DNA from: Entrophospora sp. SA101
Taxonomy: Eukaryota > Glomeromycota > Glomeromycetes > Entrophosporales > Entrophosporaceae
Reading direction: 5' to 3'
Assembly: GCA_958430865.1 (NCBI GenBank)
Contig: CAUDNR010001499.1
Location: forward strand, 1 to 13,523
Length of the DNA: 13,523 bases
Shown here piece by piece: positions 1 through 8,693 of this stretch. The notes under the pieces were generated by a model. That model ran no database searches, was not told the DNA's origin, and saw only the letters and a program-made list of their open reading frames with translations. Each line of letters begins with the position of its first letter. Within the stretch, counting starts at the first letter, position 1. Position numbers and translations under genes: made by a program.

Positions 1-87
1 TATATCACAGAAGTTATCCAATTATTTTCGTCGATCATCAGGTGAAGCGATACTTTTTTCAAGGGACTGTATATATAATTTATAAAA

Positions 88-1678
88 ATGCTCAATATCT
101 TTTCTTCAATAGAAAGTTTTAATAAATTGTTCAATAAATTTGTAGACGCCGAGAAAGATGCTTTACATATAAAATTTGTTAGCAAACTGGTAAATGATTT
201 TGCTCTTTTTTTTGAAACCTCGGATTCTTATGATGTGGAAATCAGGATTGGAATGGACCAGGATCTAGTAATTTTTAAGGCTCATTCTATTATTTTAAAA
301 GCAAGATCCTCTTATTTTAATGCTGCTCTATCAAATGACTGGATCAAAAAATCAGATAATGGAATCATTTTATTTGAAAAGAAAACATATTTCCAAAAAT
401 ATTTGATATCATCTTAAAGTAAGTTATTCAATAATTGTTCATCTAAATTTACTTGGTAATTAAATATATATATATATATATATTTGAAAAAGATATATTT
501 ATAGCGGAATTCTTGAAATAGATAATATCAATCCAAATGAAATTTTCAAACTTCTTGAAGCATGCGATGAATTAAATTTTTTTGAATTATTTGATGATTT
601 ACAGATACATTTAATCAACAAACACAAAGAATGGATCCAAGAAAATCTAGTTTATATATACAAGCTTTTGTCAAAATATGATCAGTACATTATACTTCAA
701 GAATATTGTAATGAACTAATCTCCAATAGTCCTGAATTATTTTTCGAATCTGACGATTTCATAACTATCAAAAAATCATTACTTATATCAGTGATAAAGC
801 GAGATGATTTACATTTACAAGAAATAATGGTTTGGGATTTTGTTCTTCGTTGGGGAATTAGCCAAAGTGTTGAACTACGAAAATATTTTACTGAATGGCA
901 AGATTCTGAATTCAATATATTAAGGAATTGGATAATTGATATCATACCATTAATCAGATTTGGCGAGATTTCTTCAAAGGATTTTCATAATAAAATCAGA
1001 CCGTTCATTAAAGTAATAGATAGTGGTATTCATGAAGAACTACTTGATTATTATCTAACTGGTGAATGGGAAGCAAAATCATTAGTCAAGGAGAAAAGAA
1101 GAGAGGGAAATTTAATAAATTCAAGAATTGAACTTTTAATATCAAGCTGGATTAATGGTTATGATAAAAAAGTCTATACTGAAAAGAATTTACCATATGA
1201 ATTTAAACTACTTCTCAGTGGAAGTCGAGATGGTTTTTCAAGATCTGTGTTCCAGGAAAGATGTTATGATATAGAAAACACTGTAGCTATTATGAAGCTT
1301 GAAAATTCTGGGGTGTTAATTGGTGGTTATAACCCTGTCTGTTGGAATTTAAAAGAAAAATCTCCAGAGGAATGTTATTACATTAAAGCAGATAAAAGTT
1401 TTGTTTTTCAAATTGGCAAAGACCTATCAGAAGATTTAATGTTGAGCAGAGTTAAATTACCTGAATATTCAATCCGTCATGTTGGCAATCGTCAATCTAA
1501 TGATGAATTTATTGATTTCAATATGTTTAACGTTTTCATTAATGATTGTGGTGAGGCTTATTTCAATTTTCAACATTATAATGGTAATATATATGGAAAG
1601 GTTTTGAATATATATGATGAATATATCCAGTTATTAGAGTATGAAATCTACCAGGTAATAGATATAAAAAAAAATTAG
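88..1678 (+). CDS. BTB-BACK-TLDc domain protein, one intron, apparent frameshift in exon 1
   Basis: Two exons, 88-418 and 493-1678, which would give about 505 residues if one missing base is allowed for. Exon 1 encodes a BTB/POZ domain: a 'YDVEIRIG' strand, then 'FKAHSIILKARSSYF' and 'NDWIKKS', around residues 45-155 with exon 2. Exon 2 continues with 'YIYSGILEIDN' and a BACK-like helical region that includes 'IKRDDLHLQEIMVWDF'. It ends in a TLDc domain (about residues 340-500) with 'SGSRDGFSRSVF' and 'IGGYNP'. This arrangement is very abundant in Glomeromycotina; BTB proteins often act as Cul3 adaptors, and TLDc proteins are linked to oxidative-stress and V-ATPase functions, but no target is visible here. 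Odd point: after 'ILFEKK' (about 382-386) the frame must move by one base for the BTB to continue as 'NIFPKIFDIILK'; unshifted, it stops at 415-417. The start at 88 is the first in-frame ATG and leaves about 28 residues before the usual family start. It is either a recent pseudogene or a homopolymer sequencing error. Confidence 0.8.
419..492 (+). other. Intron of the BTB-TLDc gene
   Basis: This 74-bp intron has a consensus GTAAGT donor (419-424) and an AAAAG acceptor (491-492), with an (AT)n tract inside. Removing it joins 'tta aa' to 'a tat att tat', giving the BTB sequence LKYIYSG. That junction is diagnostic of the family and supports both splice sites. The acceptor has no good pyrimidine tract. 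Confidence 0.75.
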
Positions 1679-2000
1679 TTGTAAATCTTTTATTTTTATA
1701 TACACAAAATGGGGGTTTTTTTTTGAATACAATAAATACAATATGTACTTTGTTTAATTGTAATGGCGCAGATTTATAAAATTTTGTGACATCATATACA
1801 TACACTTTGTTGGAAAAAAATAAATACACAAAATTTTTTTTCCAACCTTTTTTCAATGTACAAAACCAAAAACATTTAAAAAAATAATAAATAATACCAT
1901 ACATATAGTATACATACACATTAATATTATTTATTTATTTATTTGTTCGTTATTTATTATTTAAGATCTAAAAAAAAAGGATTATTTACCTATACACACC
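1679..2000. other. Intergenic region between the BTB gene and the PKA gene
   Basis: AT-rich sequence with T and A homopolymers and TTTATTTATT runs, and no coding pattern on either strand. It should hold the 3' UTR of the BTB gene and the promoter and 5' UTR of the PKA regulatory subunit gene. I looked here specifically for an upstream exon encoding a PKA dimerisation/docking domain and found none. A weak possible acceptor (TTTAAG, ending at 1965) lies before the start codon and is open in frame with it. Confidence 0.5.
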
Positions 2001-3236
2001 ATGTCATCCACAATACAAAATATTTTACAAGAATCACAATCAGAAAACTCGCAGTGGATAACCGATTTACCAGATCCAGAGTTGAAGGAGACAACTGGCT
2101 CACCAGACTTCCATTCTGCAAAAACATCAATTGCAAGTACACCTACTACTGATTATTTTCCAGACAGTGATGAAGAAATGTATGACGATGAACCAAGTGA
2201 TCTTCCAGCAATTCCAATAAATTATAATAGAGGTCGACGAACATCGGTTAGTGCTGAATCGATGGCTCCTAGTGAAGACAAAGATTATGTCAAGATTGTC
2301 GTTCCAAAAGCAGAACAACAAAGACAAAGAATAGAGGCATCAATTGCTAATAATTTTTTATTTAAAAATCTTGATGAAGAACAATATAAAGATGTCATTG
2401 ATGCCATGGCGGAAAAAAGAGTTTATAGAGGCGAAGAAATTATTAAACAAGGTGGAATTGGAGATTTTTTCTATGTTGTGGAGATTGGTAGTTTCGATGT
2501 TTATGTTTCAAAATGTGGTGCACCGCCAGAGCAAGTAACTCAATATGGTCCAGGTGGTAGTTTTGGTGAATTGGCATTAATGTATAACGCACCACGAGCT
2601 GCCACAGTTATTGCTACTTCAGATTCGGTTCTTTGGGCACTTGATAGAGTGACATTTCGTAGAATTTTAATGGAAAACACTTCTCGTAAACGACGAATGT
2701 ATGAATCATTCCTTGAGGAAGTTCCACTTCTTATGTCACTGGAATCTTACGAAAGACATAAAATTGCTGATGCATTAGAATCTTTATATTATGAAGACGG
2801 CGAACTAGTTATTGAACAGGGAGATATTGGTAATAATTTCTATCTTATAGAATTTGGCGATGCTAGAGTAACAAAATTTGATGATGATGGTATTGAACAT
2901 GAATTGCCAGGATTGAAAAAAGGGGATTATTTTGGGGGTAAATTTTTTTAATAAATAAATAAGAGATTTAATTAACTAAAAAAGAAGTTTTATTTTATTA
3001 TACTAACAAATTATTAACTATTTATTGTTAATAAAAAATTATTTCTTTTTATTCTTAACTTAGAACTTGCTTTGCTTAATAACAAACCAAGAGCAGTTAA
3101 TATTCGCGCAAAAGGTAGATTAAAGGTTGCCACGTTGGGTAAAAAGGCCTTTGTTCGTTTATTAGGACCTGTCGTGGACATCTTGAAAAGAAATGGTGAC
3201 AATTATGAAACCATCACACGTAATGTTCATCAATAG
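2001..3236 (+). CDS. BCY1: cAMP-dependent protein kinase regulatory subunit
   Basis: Exons 2001-2937 and 3064-3236 encode 369 residues. The protein binds and inhibits the PKA catalytic subunit until cAMP binds. Visible features in order: a Ser/Thr/acid-rich N-terminus (1-75); an inhibitor site RRTSV at 79-83, the phosphorylatable RRxS type of fungal and RII subunits; cAMP-binding domain A with its phosphate-binding cassette (FGELALMYNAPRA, Glu190 and Arg199); and cAMP-binding domain B with cassette FGELALLNNKPRA (Glu313 and Arg322). The domain B cassette is rebuilt exactly across the splice junction. Both Glu/Arg pairs that contact cAMP are present, so both sites should bind it. The start at 2001 is an in-frame ATG in the context CACC-ATG. 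Oddity: fungal regulatory subunits normally begin with a ~45-residue dimerisation/docking helix bundle, and no such sequence is seen here or in the 320 bases upstream. Family identity is very secure; the N-terminus is less so. Confidence 0.95.
2938..3063 (+). other. Intron of the PKA regulatory subunit gene with a TACTAAC branch site
   Basis: This 126-bp intron runs from donor GTAAAT at 2938 to acceptor TTAG at 3060-3063. A perfect TACTAAC branch-point heptamer sits at 3001-3007. A T-rich tract (about 3041-3060) precedes the acceptor. The junction splits the Glu codon of cAMP-binding cassette B (g|aa), which confirms the phase. Confidence 0.85.
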
Positions 3237-3952
3237 ATCAAATTTTCTATTATAATTATTAATTGTTTTTTAAAAAATATATTATTTAGAATAATCACTT
3301 TATATCATTATCATAATAATTTGAAAAAAAATTATATGTATATATATATATTACATTCATATTTATACATATTAATATATAAATATAGAAAATACTCTTG
3401 GTAATTAATTATTTACCCAAGAAATATTTTCATCAACATCATCAACATCATCATCATCAATAATATTATTTTCATTTATAGAATTCACATTTCTTTTTTT
3501 TATCTCTACATTGCTTTATATATTTTTTGATTTAAAAAATGGTGATTTTAGATTTGTTATTATATTGCTAATTAAATATAATTTTTTCTTCTTTTTCTTG
3601 TTTATTATAATTATTTACATATATGTATTAGACAATTTTTTTATAAAAAAAAAAATTAAAATTTATAGAAAATCATATAATGGTTTTTATTTTATTAAAA
3701 TTTTTATATTAATATTTATTGTCTAAACTTACCCAAATATTTATTTTTTAAAATTTTAGTTGCTTTTAAAAAATAATATATAGAATGAGCATTAAAAGCA
3801 ATAATGTCTGATGATGATCTCTAATTTAAACTTTTGATTTCTGCAATATTCCACAGTAAAAACTTGGAATTTATTCTAAACGCGTATATTTAAGTTAATT
3901 TTTTTTATTCGTTGTATTACAATCATATAATAATAATAATAATAATAATAGT
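3237..3952. other. Intergenic region, AT-rich, no gene seen
   Basis: Contains the 3' UTR of the PKA gene and the promoter and 5' UTR of the next gene. There are (AT)n and poly-T tracts and a CATCAACATCAT-type stretch around 3431-3462. An open frame at 3511-3726 is almost entirely Phe, Ile, Lys and Tyr and is explained by base composition. No RNA gene is recognisable. Confidence 0.6.
3927..3950. repeat. (TAA)n microsatellite
   Basis: Eight TAA units end two bases before the ATG of the next gene, so this microsatellite lies in its 5' leader. Length variation here could be allele-specific. Confidence 0.85.
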
Positions 3953-4994
3953 ATGGACACATTTGCTCAAAGCTTTTTTTCGTCATCCACCTCCTCATCA
4001 CATACAAGAAAACGAGAACACTCTCCTGAATTAGAAATAGATCAATTGAGAACTGAACGAGCCAAGAAACGTTATGTCTCGGAGTTTTTATCGTCAGAAT
4101 TAACTGCATTGTCCTTACAGAATGATGAAGGTTTTATTAACTAACATTAATTGTATTTCTCCTTAAACAGAAAATAAGATTCTTCTATTGTAACTAAATT
4201 ATTAAATTATAGATTGTAAAGTTGATATTATGGATATTGAAATAGATCCAATTGATCCCAAAAATGTTTCTTCATCACCACCAAGAAGAAAACATGTTGT
4301 AATGGTTACAGACTTAGATGCTGAAGCTACAGATTCAGACCATGACGAAGACAATGATGATGATGGAATGAATAAAGATTTGATCAAGTTACCACTTGAA
4401 ATAAAACGATCAATAAAAAAGATACCTAAAGAATTATTAATTCCTATATCGTGCGCATTTTTTAATGGTTAATTCAATGTGTTTAACACTATCTATCTAT
4501 CCTGTCTATCTATATGCTTTTCTTATTATGCCAAATTTAAGATATATTACTTAATTAATCAATTAAATGAAAAAATTTTTTTTTTAAACATTGTCTTTTA
4601 GTGATAATCCAATTAGAACATTAGTCTTGTATCAGCCATCGCCTTGGTTACCTCTTGAATCAAATGAATCAAATGAATCAAATGAATCAAGTGATCAAGT
4701 AAGTATTTAATTTAGTTGATCAAATAATTTTCAACAATAACATCTTTATCATTAATGAATCAATGAATGCTTTAATAATCAAAGGAATCAAGACCTAAAA
4801 CCGCATCAAAGAATAAAGAAAAAACGAGCACAGAGAATAATAATAAATTGTCAACTATTCCTGAAAATCCTGCTTCTCCTATGATTGATATGGATTTAGA
4901 GATGAATGTTGAAATTGTAGAAAATATCAAAGAGGTTAACATAATCAAAGACGATCATGATGTTAATAATAAAAAAGAGGAAATGGAATTGTGA
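3953..4994 (+). CDS. Unassigned acidic, mostly disordered protein (four exons; weak CCDC117-like resemblance)
   Basis: Proposed exons 3953-4130, 4213-4450, 4602-4698 and 4785-4994 give one continuous frame of 240 residues. The N-terminus is Ser-rich, then basic (TRKREHSP, about 18-25), followed by a likely helix with 'RAKKRYVSEFLSSELTALSL' (about 36-55). Next come PPRRKHVVMVTDLD, an Asp/Glu-rich stretch (about 95-115), the helix-like 'LPLEIKRSIKKIPKELL', and a compact patch DNPIRTLVLYQPSPW (140-154). A four-unit Glu-Ser-Asn repeat and a Glu/Lys/Asn-rich tail ending MEL follow. The helix plus 'LVLY-x-P' layout reminds me of the animal CCDC117 family, from memory only. Donors 1 (GTTTTA) and 2 (GTGCGC at 4451) are weak; donor 3 is GTAAGT. 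If donor 2 were instead GTTAAT at 4468, exon 3 would soon hit a stop, so GTGCGC is chosen for the frame. Function unknown; a nuclear role is conceivable from the basic patches. Confidence 0.6.
4657..4692 (+). repeat. Four 9-bp coding tandem units (Glu-Ser-Asn)
   Basis: Four consecutive units of GAATCAAAT (the last reads GAATCAAGT) lie inside exon 3 of the preceding gene and encode ESN ESN ESN ESS. The 9-bp period keeps the reading frame, so copy-number change would lengthen or shorten a disordered linker. Confidence 0.85.
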
Positions 4995-5276
4995 TTGTAT
5001 CAGGACGAAATTTTTTTTTTTTAAAAAAGACATCAATACATTATTTTTTTTTTATACACTTTTTTTTTTCAAGCTAGAAAAAATTTCATTTTTGTTAAAG
5101 GAAATTTCTAGGCATCATATGAATTTAAACATCATCATTTTTTTTTTTTTGATTTATATTATTATATTATTATTAAGGATGGCTATATATATTTTATTTT
5201 TAAAATATAATAAGCTCCATCATTTTATTAATAATTAACAATAATAAAAAGATTATTTGCCGAAAATTTATTTTAG
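4995..5276. other. Poly-T-rich intergenic sequence
   Basis: Several T runs of 8-12 bases occur within a 3' UTR or spacer. The 4957-5238 frame is a Phe/Ile/Leu composition artefact overlapping the end of the upstream gene. Nothing else is recognisable until the GC-richer stretch that begins after the TTTTAG at 5271-5276. Confidence 0.5.
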
Positions 5277-5626
5277 AAGTGATGATGATGAACAATCTAC
5301 AGCTGGCCGTTCCCTATGTAAACCAGAAATGACCACTTATTTTCTCTAAAAATATTCGGCATTCTTTCATCCTATGCCATTGCCAAAAAATATTTGAAGG
5401 AGGGCAGCATCAAGATCGCAATGTGACCGAGGTAAGTATTCTGGATTCAACGGTCCCCACCATTCGCGGCTTGGTAGAACCACCGGTAAATAATCAAAGA
5501 AACATAATTAGCCAATCATTTTCAACATAATGTTTTATCGTTGAATCAGGCTATCCTTTAAAGGCTTGGGGTTTTCCTTTCCAAACAATTGAGGCTCCGA
5601 ACGAATTGAATCAAGCGGAATTTTAA
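5277..5626 (+). pseudogene. Coding-like relic, family unknown
   Basis: This stretch is clearly richer in G and C than its flanks and has codon-like texture. It follows an acceptor-like TTTTAG. In one frame it reads GRSLCKPEMTTYF, then stop, then KYSAFFHPMPLPKNI, then stop, then 'KYSGFNGPHHSRLGRTTG'. The splice-like GTAAAT (about 5486) and TTGAATCAG (5541-5549) would join this to 'YPLKAWGFPFQTIEAPNEL', ending at 5624-5626. Another GTAAGT lies at about 5432, so the exon layout is ambiguous. A second plus frame also stays open over a long part (including 'VSILDSTVPTIRGLVEPP'), and the minus strand has open stretches too. I do not recognise the protein. In-frame stops favour a decayed gene. The plus strand is preferred only because of its splice-like signals. 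Confidence 0.3.
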
Positions 5627-5777
5627 AACGATTCATTATATAAAAAAAGATCAACAAAAACTTCAAATAGATAAATCAGTCACAAGTGAATAAAATGAAC
5701 TTCATAAAAGCCTTTGAGCTTTGTAAAAAAGTCATTTTATTTATTTGCAATTATTCGATGCCATTAATATGCTTATA

Positions 5778-5972
5778 ATTCAAGAGGCAGTAAGTGAGAA
5801 CCAAAGTAAATTCGTAAACTAATTAATTGACAAGCACCAAATTATGGTAAGTTGCTTGCAATTAACTGACAAGGGTAGCCCAAAGTTAAGTCATAATCAA
5901 AAGGTTACGTTGCAATATCACCATTCAACAAGAACCAGAAACTGTAAAAGGTTTATTAATTCAAAAATTTAG
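5778..5972 (+). pseudogene. Short coding-like fragment, possibly the 5' part of the next relic
   Basis: A frame of 64 codons is interrupted only by TAA at 5820-5822. It reads IQEAVSENQSKFVN before the stop and 'LIDKHQIMVSCLQLTDKG' after it, and ends with TAG at 5970. CAA to TAA would explain the internal stop. Its composition and Gln/Lys/Asn-rich texture resemble the degraded Cys-rich gene 160 bases downstream, so it may be an upstream piece of the same gene. No family recognised. Confidence 0.25.
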
Positions 5973-6129
5973 AAATGAAATAAAAAGATAATGAATATAT
6001 CTATAGTGGAGATTAAATTAGTCACTCATTGATCCTTTCTTTTAATAATGTATATTAATCAATCAAAATGTAAATAAAAATATTGTGTACCAGAATTAGA
6101 AATCTTACAGAAGCTTATTTATTGTATAA

Positions 6130-7298
6130 ACGACCAGTTCAATTTATACTCTTAGAGAAATACTGTCTACAACTGGATCAACTGAATCTACAATTAAAGC
6201 AATGACTTCATTACATGCAAAATTTTACTTGAACAAGGCATTGACCACAAGGCCACAAAAAGAAAGAGAAACTTGCATTGAATTACTGAAAGAGCAATCA
6301 ATGATGCACAGCCAGTCAGATACTAATGACGGATGGGAATGGGGATACTATCAACTTTGTAATTCTTGTACAAAACTGAATCTTATGATATCACTCAAGA
6401 ATCATGGTACAATTCACCATGTAAAGTTTGCGATTCACCAATGACTATAAGAGTTAACAACAATTGGCAAAATGATGTTTGTTCTGATATCTGCAAATAT
6501 GTATACTTATCTGTGATAATGGCGAACAACTTCCAACATATTCAACAAAAAGTCAAAAATTATATTGAAATGAAAAATTGCACTGAAGATGAAGGGGATG
6601 TATTAAAGGCTGTGGAAGCCTATTACATCAAACTTTATGGAAAACCAGCAGAAACCGAATATCATCAACAGTATCACATAAATGAAACATGGGCTAATGC
6701 TCAAAAAGACTGAGAGAAGAGTATGACTAACTAATGGAAAGAACTGCAGATTTATTCAATGACTATTAAGAAGAATACTCTATTGAACAAGAATATATTG
6801 ATCAAATGAACCAAGCATTCTGGAATCACAGAGACGCCATTATTGATAAGTTACCAACGCTCTTAAGACTTAAGGAAGCATCATAGACATCAAAATGACC
6901 AGTTCAATCTCTGCCACGGATGACTTTGTCCATACCTCAACAGTGAACTAATAACCATTGGGAGAAGAATTCTCTGCGCATACATTCAAAGGCAAAATGA
7001 AAATCCATGTTACAGGGAACAATGGGATGATGATAAAGACAAGGAAAACACTCAACCAGATGAAGTGGATGAATATCTATATTGTCACAACAAAGATTAT
7101 CAGGATAGGTTTGAAATTTACCTGGACGGAAACATGAAACAGCTCAAGGAAATTTCACTTTCCTATGAATGTGAGTTATGTGAAAAACATCTAGACAGAC
7201 GACAAGTTCATCAAGTAGTTAAAAGTGTCTCACGTGGAGAATGGGCTAAAATACTATACCAGAAGGCAACAAATTTGTTCTGTTCCTGTTCCTTCTGA
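6130..7298 (+). pseudogene. Degraded gene for a Cys-rich, probably zinc-binding protein of unknown family
   Basis: A long coding track is broken by frameshifts and stops. Segment 1 (6130-~6374) runs through an ATG at 6202 to GYYQLCNSC. Segment 2 (~6375-6713) continues after a one-base shift with SYDITQESWYNSPCKVC, then NDVCSDICKYV and a long helix-like stretch. Segment 3 (~6714-6890) carries REEYD-stop-LMERTADLFNDY-stop-EEYSIEQEY. Segment 4 (~6893-7298) includes NLCHG-stop-LCPYL, GRRILCAYIQR and YECELCEKHLDRRQ. The Cys pairs (CNSC, CKVC, CELC and others) suggest several zinc-binding sites. The three internal stops (6728, 6767, 6921) would each be repaired by a single transition (CAA to TAA twice, TGG to TGA once). 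Base composition is GC-richer than the surroundings. It may belong to an amplified lineage-specific family or a mobile-element protein; I cannot name it. Confidence 0.55.
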
Positions 7299-7542
7299 TC
7301 AGCCAATAAAAATTAGCTTTGATCGAACAGAACACACCCCTATTAATAAGGGAATTTTATCTAAAATCTGTTATTATTATATATAACGTGCCTGTAATAT
7401 TATAATTATGCGTAATTCCGAAAATGCCATGATTTTGTAAATTTATTATTTAATTATTTAGTTATTCAATTTTTGGGGAAGAAAAGAAAATAAGAAATTG
7501 TTTACGGATAATTTGTTATGATTATGGTCTTTTACTTTGCAG
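7299..7542. other. Spacer, nothing recognised
   Basis: AT-rich sequence with no convincing reading frame or RNA gene. It ends in a splice-acceptor-like ACTTTGCAG at about 7534-7542, just before another coding-like stretch. Confidence 0.4.
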
Positions 7543-7870
7543 CTATAAATCTACGGCTTTACAGATGGCAATACGTAACCGTATTACTTTTGTTCAGCAA
7601 CTCCGGCGGCAAGTATAGTATGAGAAAACAACGGTGTGTAATAAGTATGAAAATGGAAATGGGAAGGAATTTGAAACGACGTAACTTTCATTAATTTAAT
7701 ATTTACCGACTAATTATCAATAATATTTGTTTCTAGTCATAATGTATCATATATAAGATCGTAGTAACAGCATTGAAAACATTGACCAAGATTAAATCAA
7801 AAACATCAATGGTGATTCCTCAACATCTTCAAAATCTCCCAGAATCACTTCTGTTTTCTCAAATTTATAA
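7543..7870 (+). pseudogene. Weak coding-like relic, unassigned
   Basis: After the TTTGCAG acceptor-like site, one frame reads YKSTALQMAIRNRITF then VQQLRRQV. It meets TAG at 7616 and continues with YEKTTVCNKYENGNGKEFE up to a GTAACT donor-like site at 7681. A TTTCTAG acceptor-like site (about 7731-7737) is followed by Ser/Asn-rich frames broken by stops. The pattern suggests two exons of a decayed gene. No family recognised, and chance is not excluded. Confidence 0.22.
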
Positions 7871-8395
7871 TTAATTTATATCTCCTTTATTATAAACGTG
7901 TAAGTAAATTAAAAAACATCTCTATGAAATTACCGTGATCTACATTGTACAACAAACTCGAACATTCATTCTCGACTTTCTTAAAATTTATGCAAGTGAT
8001 ATTTATTTTAACATCTATTTTAGCACGTATATATATATATATTAATTGATATATACAGTATATATATATATATAAACAAGAAAGAAAATATTTATTTAAT
8101 ATTAATTTGATTATCCTTAACAGGGTCCGAGTATCTCATTCGGTCTACAAAGTCGGTTCTTGTTTTTCTTTGAAGATTATCTAATCTGTGGTCCCTTGAA
8201 AATCACATGTAAAAAAGAATACCTTCCTTCAAATTTTTTTGGAACATTATATAATCGTCACGAGTTATCGCGTTAAAAAAAAAAAATCGAAAATTTAATT
8301 GATGATCCGCGAACAAATGAGCGAGTCAGTAAAAATTGACACAAAAACAACTAATTGAGTATATACATTTGCATGAAAAGTTGTATGGTTGGCTC
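7871..8395. other. Intergenic AT-rich sequence
   Basis: No gene seen. Contains the (AT)n tracts described separately and a moderately mixed-composition stretch (8121-8340) with no long open frame on either strand. A GATGATCCGC 10-mer near 8302 is the reverse complement of part of the possible transposon end at the window's right edge, but the flanking bases do not match. Confidence 0.4.
8027..8075. repeat. (AT)n dinucleotide tracts
   Basis: Two TATATATA-type tracts are separated by a short ATTAATTGATATATACAG-type spacer. This is simple low-complexity sequence that could form cruciforms but shows no other signal. Confidence 0.8.
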
Positions 8396-8424
8396 GGTCT
8401 AAAGACCTCCTATGGCTGCGCCAT
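8396..8424. repeat. Two adjacent short palindromes in a GC-richer patch
   Basis: GGTCT-AA-AGACC at 8396-8407 is followed four bases later by ATGGC-TGC-GCCAT at 8412-8424, and a TGGCCA palindrome comes next. This is a small structured, GC-rich patch in AT-rich DNA, just upstream of the tandem repeat. It could be the end of a dispersed repeat or a small hairpin; no function is inferred. Confidence 0.5.
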
Positions 8425-8463
8425 GTGGCCAAATTTCAAAATAGCAATTTAATATATATGTTT

Positions 8464-8693
8464 CTTGTCCACAAAAATAGTCTATTATATTAATAATTAC
8501 ATCATTTGCATGTTTTTTAATCAATGCAAGACTGTTGATTGATTGATGGTACCATTTGTTATCTAGTTAAATTTGAAATAAAAATATTGATATAAGTAAT
8601 ATAAACAAAGTGTATTCCCGCAAAATATATTTTTGGTGCTAAGTGGGAATAGTGGGTCTATTTATATGTTTTATATAGTGATAAATTAGACTA
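8464..8693 (+). repeat. Tandem repeat, copy 1 (~230 bp)
   Basis: Begins CTTGTCCACAAAA and then shares with copy 2, in the same order, TTATTAATAATTACATCATTTG-type sequence, ATCAATGCAAGAC, GTTGATTGATG, TACCATTT, TTATCTA, AAAATATAT and TTTTGGTGCTA-GTGGGA. The start-to-start distance to copy 2 is 230 bp. Confidence 0.8.

Noticed and set aside
376..392. Programmed -1 ribosomal frameshift in the BTB gene
   Set aside because: The A-rich site is not a canonical X XXY YYZ heptamer in the zero frame and no downstream structure is evident; a missing base is simpler.
1563..1919. Minus-strand frame of 118 codons
   Set aside because: Begins opposite the TLDc coding exon and continues through poly-A/T; aromatic-rich with no recognisable domain.
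3511..3726. Open frame of 71 codons between genes
   Set aside because: Almost only Phe, Ile, Lys, Tyr and Asn, with no domain texture; expected from AT-rich DNA.
3876..4109. Minus-strand frame opposite the first exon of the unassigned gene
   Set aside because: It is the shadow of the plus-strand exon and includes a Tyr run from the TAA microsatellite.
4957..5238. Plus-strand frame of 93 codons
   Set aside because: Overlaps the real C-terminus in another frame, then runs through poly-T as Phe/Leu/Ile; composition artefact.
8298..8311. GATGATCCGC, reverse complement of part of the candidate transposon end at 13448
   Set aside because: Only ten bases match and the expected ACTG-TA terminus does not follow, so it is not a partner inverted end.
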